Assembly: GCF_029633865.1 (NCBI RefSeq)
Contig: NC_079216.1
Location: 60,800,732 to 60,864,731, forward strand
Direction: 5' to 3'
DNA from: Lampris incognitus
Taxonomy: Eukaryota > Chordata > Actinopteri > Lampriformes > Lampridae
Length of the DNA stretch: 64,000 bases
The notes under the pieces were generated by a model. That model made no database searches, was not told the origin of the DNA, and saw only the letters and a program-made list of their open reading frames with translations. Positions 58,589 to 64,000 of this stretch are shown piece by piece. Position numbers and translations under genes: made by a program. Position 1 is the first letter of the stretch. Every line of letters begins with the position of its first letter.

Positions 58589-61500
58589 ATGCATCTCACC
58601 CAGCTCAACCGCGAATGCCTGCTGCACCTCTTCTCCTTCCTGGACAAGGACAATCGGAGGAGTCTGTCCCTTACCTGTCAGCAGCTCCACGAGGTCTTCC
58701 TGGATCCCCGTCTCTGGTCGCTGCTCTGCTTTAGCTCTCCGTGCCAGTTGAGAAGGGACAACTTTGTGCTCGGTCCCTCGCTGCGCTTCCTGACTATCTG
58801 CTGGCACTCCAGCAGGGTCCAGCTAGTGTGTAACATTGAAGACTGGATGAAGACCTCGTTTCAGAAGGATATCTGCAGTAAGCACCAAAGTCTGGTCAGC
58901 ACTTTTCTGGCTCATGTCTGCCACATGTGAGTGTGTGTGTGTGTGTTCATCCCGGTTTTGTCAAATTCAAATGAAATTGTACTGGCTGCGGCGAGGATTG
59001 CTACTGTTAATGGTCCATGATGAAATGCATCCAAACATGAGTTAAAGTTGCTTGTTCTTGGCTATAGTGAGCATTTGCCAAACACGTGTTTTTACTTTTT
59101 CTCCCTTTTTTTTTTTATTAACCTTGTAAAAAGTCTTTTGGCTGAAATAGGTAAAAAATAAAAAGCTTTGGTTATTTCAGCCCGCTGTCTTTCTCACGAG
59201 AGAGAGAGAGAGACCGATTTGCCTCTAAGCACTCGTAGCCCCACCTAGGTGATTTATGCTTCGGCCCAAAACGTTTTCAAATGGAGGCATGTGTGTGAAA
59301 GCAGCACCTCCCATGAGCCACCTCCGAGGGGAGACAGCATTGAGAGAGAACGGTGTTTATGCCAGCTAGCCCGCTCCTACCGGGCTCTGGGTTTATTTGT
59401 GACACCGAGGGGAGGCGGCGGATAAAAATCACTGTTAACATCCTGCATTGATTTTCATTGTGCCCTCGTTAGAAACGCCATGAATTCGGAGCCGGCTACG
59501 CGTACGGAAAAGAACAAACAAGCAGCCACCATACGCAGGACCCTACCGCAACAGTTATATCAACCCCACACGTTTATAACTCCGGTTAGACGTCAAATTG
59601 TATATAGTTAAATCTTGAGTTATCTTGCAGCCGAACATAATCGGTACTGAAAAGCTGGATCTGCCAGCGCTGTTGACTCTTGGCCTTTTGCGTGGCAGGC
59701 TGTGGAGGGAAATCAGCTCCGAGACGCATAATGAGGTCTCTGGACAGCTTCTTTACGGCAGCCCGTAATAACCATTGACATGAAGGAGCCTGGCTACCAC
59801 AGCTGCCCGAGACAGGGGGGGAGGGGGGGGGGGAGGGATAGGGGCTGGCTCTCTCGCAAAAGGCAGCTCTGTGAGGGTTTCCTGTATTGTGAAACCCGAG
59901 AGCCTAGCCGGAGCTAGGCGGCCGCTCGAGACCAGAACCACCCACTTTGTCTGGGCTGCCCTGTCCTGCCCCTCGAAGCCCCCCGTCAAATAGCATACTG
60001 ATGAATCCTCCGAAATTGTTCAGGGTGTTGGGAGGAGAAAATAGAAAAAAAAGGGAGAGAGAAAAAAAAAAAGGGGGGGCACGTGACAAAGCGGGGGGGG
60101 GTGGGGGGGTGGAGAGGAGAGGAGCCGTGGGGAAGATAAAGAGAGTGATTTGGCCTCAGACCCTCCCAGTCTGCTGCAGACTAGAGATTTACACAGGCAG
60201 GTGGAGCCTACAATTGGTTCTTTGTTGCTGTCAGAGGAGCGAACATGTGCGTCTGCCTCCGACTGCCTCCGACTGCCTCTTCCGGCTCCGCACTCTCTGA
60301 CGCCAAGATCAAACACCCCACCCCCCCCCCCCCACCACATCCCTCTTTCTTTCTTTTCTTACTTGGAGAGGGGGAAAAAAAACCCTATAAAGCAGCAGAA
60401 AGTGCCTTTGGAAGTCTTGTTTATGTGGCCCAGTTTCATGTATTTTCCTAATTAGCGCTCTTCTAAAAGCCGCTTGGCTGCACTGCGTCGGTCACGGCCA
60501 CCGGGCACTACGATAATGACCCTACCGGCGAGGAGCACATGTCCGTGTCGGACGAAACCACCGTTTTTCTCATTCAGAGCTAAAAAAGCACCGTCCTGAA
60601 CGCCAGCTGGGGGGGGGGGGGGACGCGATGGGTGCAGGAAAGCGCCCCCCCCCCCCTGTTCTTCCACGGTGTTTCAGATCAGGAATATAACGTGCATCCG
60701 CCTCGCTCGCGGAACAAAACGTGTGCTGGCACTAGTTCAAGCACGTCACGGGGTTGAGCCGGGAAGTTGGCCCTTATCTGCAGCCCGTCACTCGCAGCAG
60801 AGGATAGAGACTTTTGTGGTTTTTGAACTGAGAATGGAGCTAGGCGGTATTTTTTTTGGGGGGGGGGGATTTGTCGTTTGTTTGGTTATCCGCGGCGATT
60901 AACGTGTCGCTTCGCTGGAACGAAGGGCTTCCGCGCGGCGCCGGCTGGGAGCGAGGCCGCGGCGTGGCGCGAGGCCTCGCGTGGCGCGGAGGGCCTCCGG
61001 AGTGCGCCGGACGAGTTTGACCCGCGCGGCCTGAACCCTTTGGGAAACCGAAGGAGGCCTGATTACAGGTTCGCGATGCCTGGCGTAGGGAGTCCGGCCA
61101 CGGCCTTCGCCGCGGGGTTAGCTTTCAGCCAAACTGCCCTCGCTGTAGTGCCCGGTAGCGTTACCCAAATCGCCAAACCAACCCCGCGCGTTTAGAGAGA
61201 GAGAGCGAGAGAGGGTTGGAGAGAACGGCATTTCCGGCTTCGCGGGAAACGAAGAAGAGGTTGTTTACGGACGCGTTACGGAAATGTCAGAAGCTCCAGC
61301 ACTTCATAAGAAGAAGAGCACGGGGGGGGACGAATGGGATGACGTAACTTGTTTTTCTATACTTTCTTTTTTTCCCCCCTGTTCTTTAATGAAAGACCGC
61401 GCAACAGATGCATTTACAAATCCCGCCGATGAGCCTTCTAGGTGTCGTCTGGCGTCTCTTCCGAGAGCCGCGACCGCTCCTCAGCTATTCCCCCGAATGC

Positions 61501-62156
61501 GAAGACGCCGGCGCAAAACAAAGACGCCGCCGGAAGGAAACCGCCACGGGGCGATTTCCTACATTAGAATTTCAAATTTGACTACAGAGCAACAACAACA
61601 AAAATAAATAATACACACCAGTCTCCTCCTCCTCCCTCAGCCCTCCCAACAAGTCTGCTAATGCAGCATCCACACAGGATGACGACGCCGAGCTCTGATT
61701 GAGCCGGTGACTGTGGTAAGGAAAGGGTTCCCCCCCCCAGGGTCCCCCCCCAGGGTTCCCCCCCCAGAGAGTCTTCCCCTGCCACTGATGGGAGAATGTC
61801 TTACACAAGAACAGCCAAACAGCCTTTCCCGCTCAGACAACGTTCACAAGTCAACTCTTTTTCCCCCTCATTTGCTGGATGAGAAAGATCAACATTTGCA
61901 ACTTTACATCCTAGTTAGTCGGTATACTCCGGGGTTGATATAACCAGCAGGTGACGGACAACGGGCTTATTATGGGGGATAGGGTGGTTGATGATGAAGA
62001 CGTTGCATACGGTCATTCTGCACACGCAAAAGAAGAAGCAAAACAGTTGCGAGTAAAATCTGCATGTCTTCAATTAGGGGAAATGAGCCAGGAGGTCTAA
62101 TTCAGGACAGCAAAGTGGTTAAATTGAAAAAGCCACAAGAGAGGAAAATGTCATTA

Positions 62157-62188
<32 letters not shown>

Positions 62189-63821
62189 GTCTTTTTGTAT
62201 AAGCATGTGCACATTTGTGTTTGTGTCTGCCCGAGTGAGAGAGAGCGAGACGACGAGGAGCGGAGCAAAGCAGCTTCGCTGCACCGACGTCTACGCCCTC
62301 CCGCCAGAAAAACATCTGCATGAAGGCAGGAGAGGTGCCATTACAGCGGGCCGCACAATTACGTAACAGGAGCCGACGGAGCCCGTTACTCCCCTCACGG
62401 TTATTATACCCCCATCCGTTCCTCCGCTGTATCCTCATTCCTGAACATATGTGCACTGAAGTCGGTATCGAGTAACAGAACCAGAAGTGTCACGGAGCTC
62501 TCATCATCCCAGCCCCCCCCCCCCCGACCCCCACTTCTTTTATCGTCAACACCATGTGTCCACAGCTGCCGATAAAGCCCCAAACATGCCCCCATGCAGC
62601 GATACAATGGGGCACGTGGATCAGGAGCTCGATCCTCTGCGCAGAGGTTATGGGGACGGTACCCGTAACACTCGCAGGCGACGGGAATGTGTTCGCCTCA
62701 CATGTGGTTAAGTGGTAAGATTATGTAAGTCTTTATGTAATCTGCATCGGCGAATGTGATTGACATGCCGGAGCCACCGCCATCAGCTGTGTGTCTGTCT
62801 GTCTGCCCCCCCCCCCGCCCTTTGCTGCGGGTCTGCCAGTAGGTTGTTGTGCTGCCCTGATGCTGGGGGAGGGGGAGGGGAAGGGGGGGGGCAACAAAAG
62901 CAGTGGCGCTTACTCCCTTCAGATTTTTGTGCCCAGTGGGAAAAAAAACAAAAAAACACAAATGGCACGTTACTCTACCATTTTATACAACCATTCCACT
63001 CTTGGTACATCCTGCAATTTGTCCTGTGCTGCAGCATCAACAGCCTGCACCATATTTTTTTTTTCTTTTTTTGCAAAGCCTCAAGCGAACACGAGGGGGA
63101 AAAAATAGAGATGCCCGGTGGGACCCTGCGGAAGATGGGCTACTTTTGTCTAAGTGTGAAGCTGCTCCACTGTCGCACGGATCAGGTTGCCGCCTTTCGG
63201 CGGTGTTGTTTACAGTCCATTGACATATGGCTGAGATGAGGCACCCCCTCCATACGGCGTCCTTTTGTTATCGGCTTCTCTTTGCAGGTTTCCGAAGAGC
63301 GTTCACCGCACAATCGGCACGTACGCCGAGCAGCGTTGTGTACTCAAGTACTCCAAACATATTAATTCCCGTCTACTACACCGCACGCCCCCAGGCAGGC
63401 TGAGCGAACGTGACTCACGACTGGGGCTCCCGTTTGCTGTTGCTTTATCACATGCCACCGCTATCTCCCTCCCAACAGGTGCCCCCACCTGCTCTCGCTG
63501 ACCCTCTCTGGCTGCGGACACGTCACCGACGACGACGTGGTCTCCGTGCTGCGGTGCTGCGGGAAGCTGCGCTGGCTGCGCCTCGAGAACTGCGTCCGCG
63601 TTACCGACCGCATCCTGCAAGCTGTGGTGGACCACGGCGGCGGCCTAGAGGAGCTGCAGGTGGATTTCTGTCGGAACATCACCTGGGCGGGGCTGCGGGT
63701 CGTCCGGGACAGGAGGCCAGCGGTTCGACTGAGGGCCGAGAGGAGTGCCAGCATGATCCCCGACTGCAGGCCCGATGAGATGCCCAAGAGCACGCTGCAG
63801 AAGATCCTGCACTTCTCCTGA
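58589..63821 (+). CDS. fbxl22: F-box and leucine-rich repeat protein 22, complete (2 exons)
   Basis: FBXL22 is the substrate receptor of an SCF (SKP1-CUL1-F-box) ubiquitin ligase; the mammalian protein is muscle-enriched, sits at the sarcomere and promotes turnover of alpha-actinin-2 and filamin C. Exon 1 is 58589-58926 and exon 2 is 63479-63821, joined in phase 2 with GT-AG borders, giving 226 residues. The start [20 protein letters not shown] fits the family N-terminus, and the F-box covers about residues 4-45 ([18 protein letters not shown]). Leucine-rich repeats follow in exon 2 ([54 protein letters not shown]), then [11 protein letters not shown]. It is the next gene after usp3 in the same orientation, as in human. 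The intron (4.55 kb) contains a CpG-rich block. Confidence 0.95.
60890..61300. promoter_or_regulatory. CpG-rich block inside the fbxl22 intron
   Basis: About 400 bp dense in CpG (gcgcggcgccggc, cgaggccgcggcgtggcgcg) between flanking low-complexity tracts. No ORF matches a known protein. It could be an alternative fbxl22 promoter or an enhancer. Function is inferred only from composition. Confidence 0.4.
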
Positions 63822-64000
63822 TGGCGACACGCCGCCGCGGCGGAGGCCTACGAGAGCGGCCTTGGCAAGGGACCCCAGGGAGGAGCACTGATGTGATAGC
63901 TGTGCTCAAGGTTTGAACTTGTTGCCGGAGTACGTTCAGGTTGTGTGTTGTGTTTTTGTGTTGGATTCATAACCGCTTTTGATAGAAATGCTTTTTGCAT
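63822..64000 (+). other. fbxl22 3' untranslated region (partial)
   Basis: Sequence after the TGA at 63819-63821. No AATAAA appears before the window ends, so the 3' end lies beyond it. Confidence 0.6.

Noticed and set aside
59947-60455. ORFs on both strands near 60 kb
   Set aside because: Poly-G, poly-A and poly-C driven low-complexity translations inside the fbxl22 intron.
62760-63239. 159-residue ORF before fbxl22 exon 2
   Set aside because: Low-complexity start and no family match; it ends before the real exon at 63479.

Overview
This is a teleost fish nuclear genomic window. Genes are split by GT-AG introns, most of the remaining DNA is teleost-type transposable elements (Tc1, hAT-like MITEs, RTE LINEs, Penelope-like elements, Ty3/Gypsy, tRNA-derived SINEs), and the gene order ca12 - usp3 - fbxl22 matches the CA12-USP3-FBXL22 block of human 15q22. 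Every exon call below was made by hand from reading frame, splice signals and remembered family sequence. No search or alignment was run.

Left edge to 7.6 kb: the first three coding exons of carbonic anhydrase 12 (ca12, minus strand; the rest lies off the left edge). Intron 1 carries a 13-unit, mostly 83-bp minisatellite. Exon 1 sits in a CpG-rich promoter with a TATA box and a CRE. An isolated tRNA-Thr(AGU) follows. From 7.9 to 20.5 kb there is no convincing protein gene, only stacked repeats: three RTE LINE copies with the same orientation, a Penelope-like fragment, a Gypsy pol fragment, a nearly whole Tc1 element, and a SINE split by a hAT-like MITE.

21.0-27.0 kb: a complete six-exon plus-strand gene for a 213-residue type I membrane protein with two Kunitz domains. 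Domain 1 has lost the Cys14-Cys38 pair, and domain 2 has Asp at P1. A degenerate Ty3/Gypsy element (27.26-32.75 kb) starts 254 bp past its stop codon. Next come an inverted pair of tRNA-like SINEs and a 735-bp tandem duplication that carries a MITE in each copy.

37.1-51.0 kb: complete usp3 in 15 coding exons (619 residues, all phases consistent). Intron 2 is GC-AG. The last exon adds about 100 residues beyond the USP fold, built from degenerate ten-residue repeats. Introns 13 and 14 hold LINE, SINE, Tc1 and MITE insertions.

51-58.3 kb: a Penelope-like inverted pair split by a Harbinger-like element and a LINE, then two orphan exons facing each other 19 bp apart (a THAP zinc finger on plus, a SWIM-like exon on minus), then a dead Tc1 element.

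58.6-63.8 kb: complete two-exon fbxl22 (226 residues), whose 4.5-kb intron holds a CpG-rich block. Functionally the window combines an extracellular pH enzyme (ca12), a membrane-anchored Kunitz protein, a histone deubiquitinase (usp3) and a muscle SCF substrate receptor (fbxl22). Nothing indicates that they act in one pathway; their adjacency is ancestral synteny.
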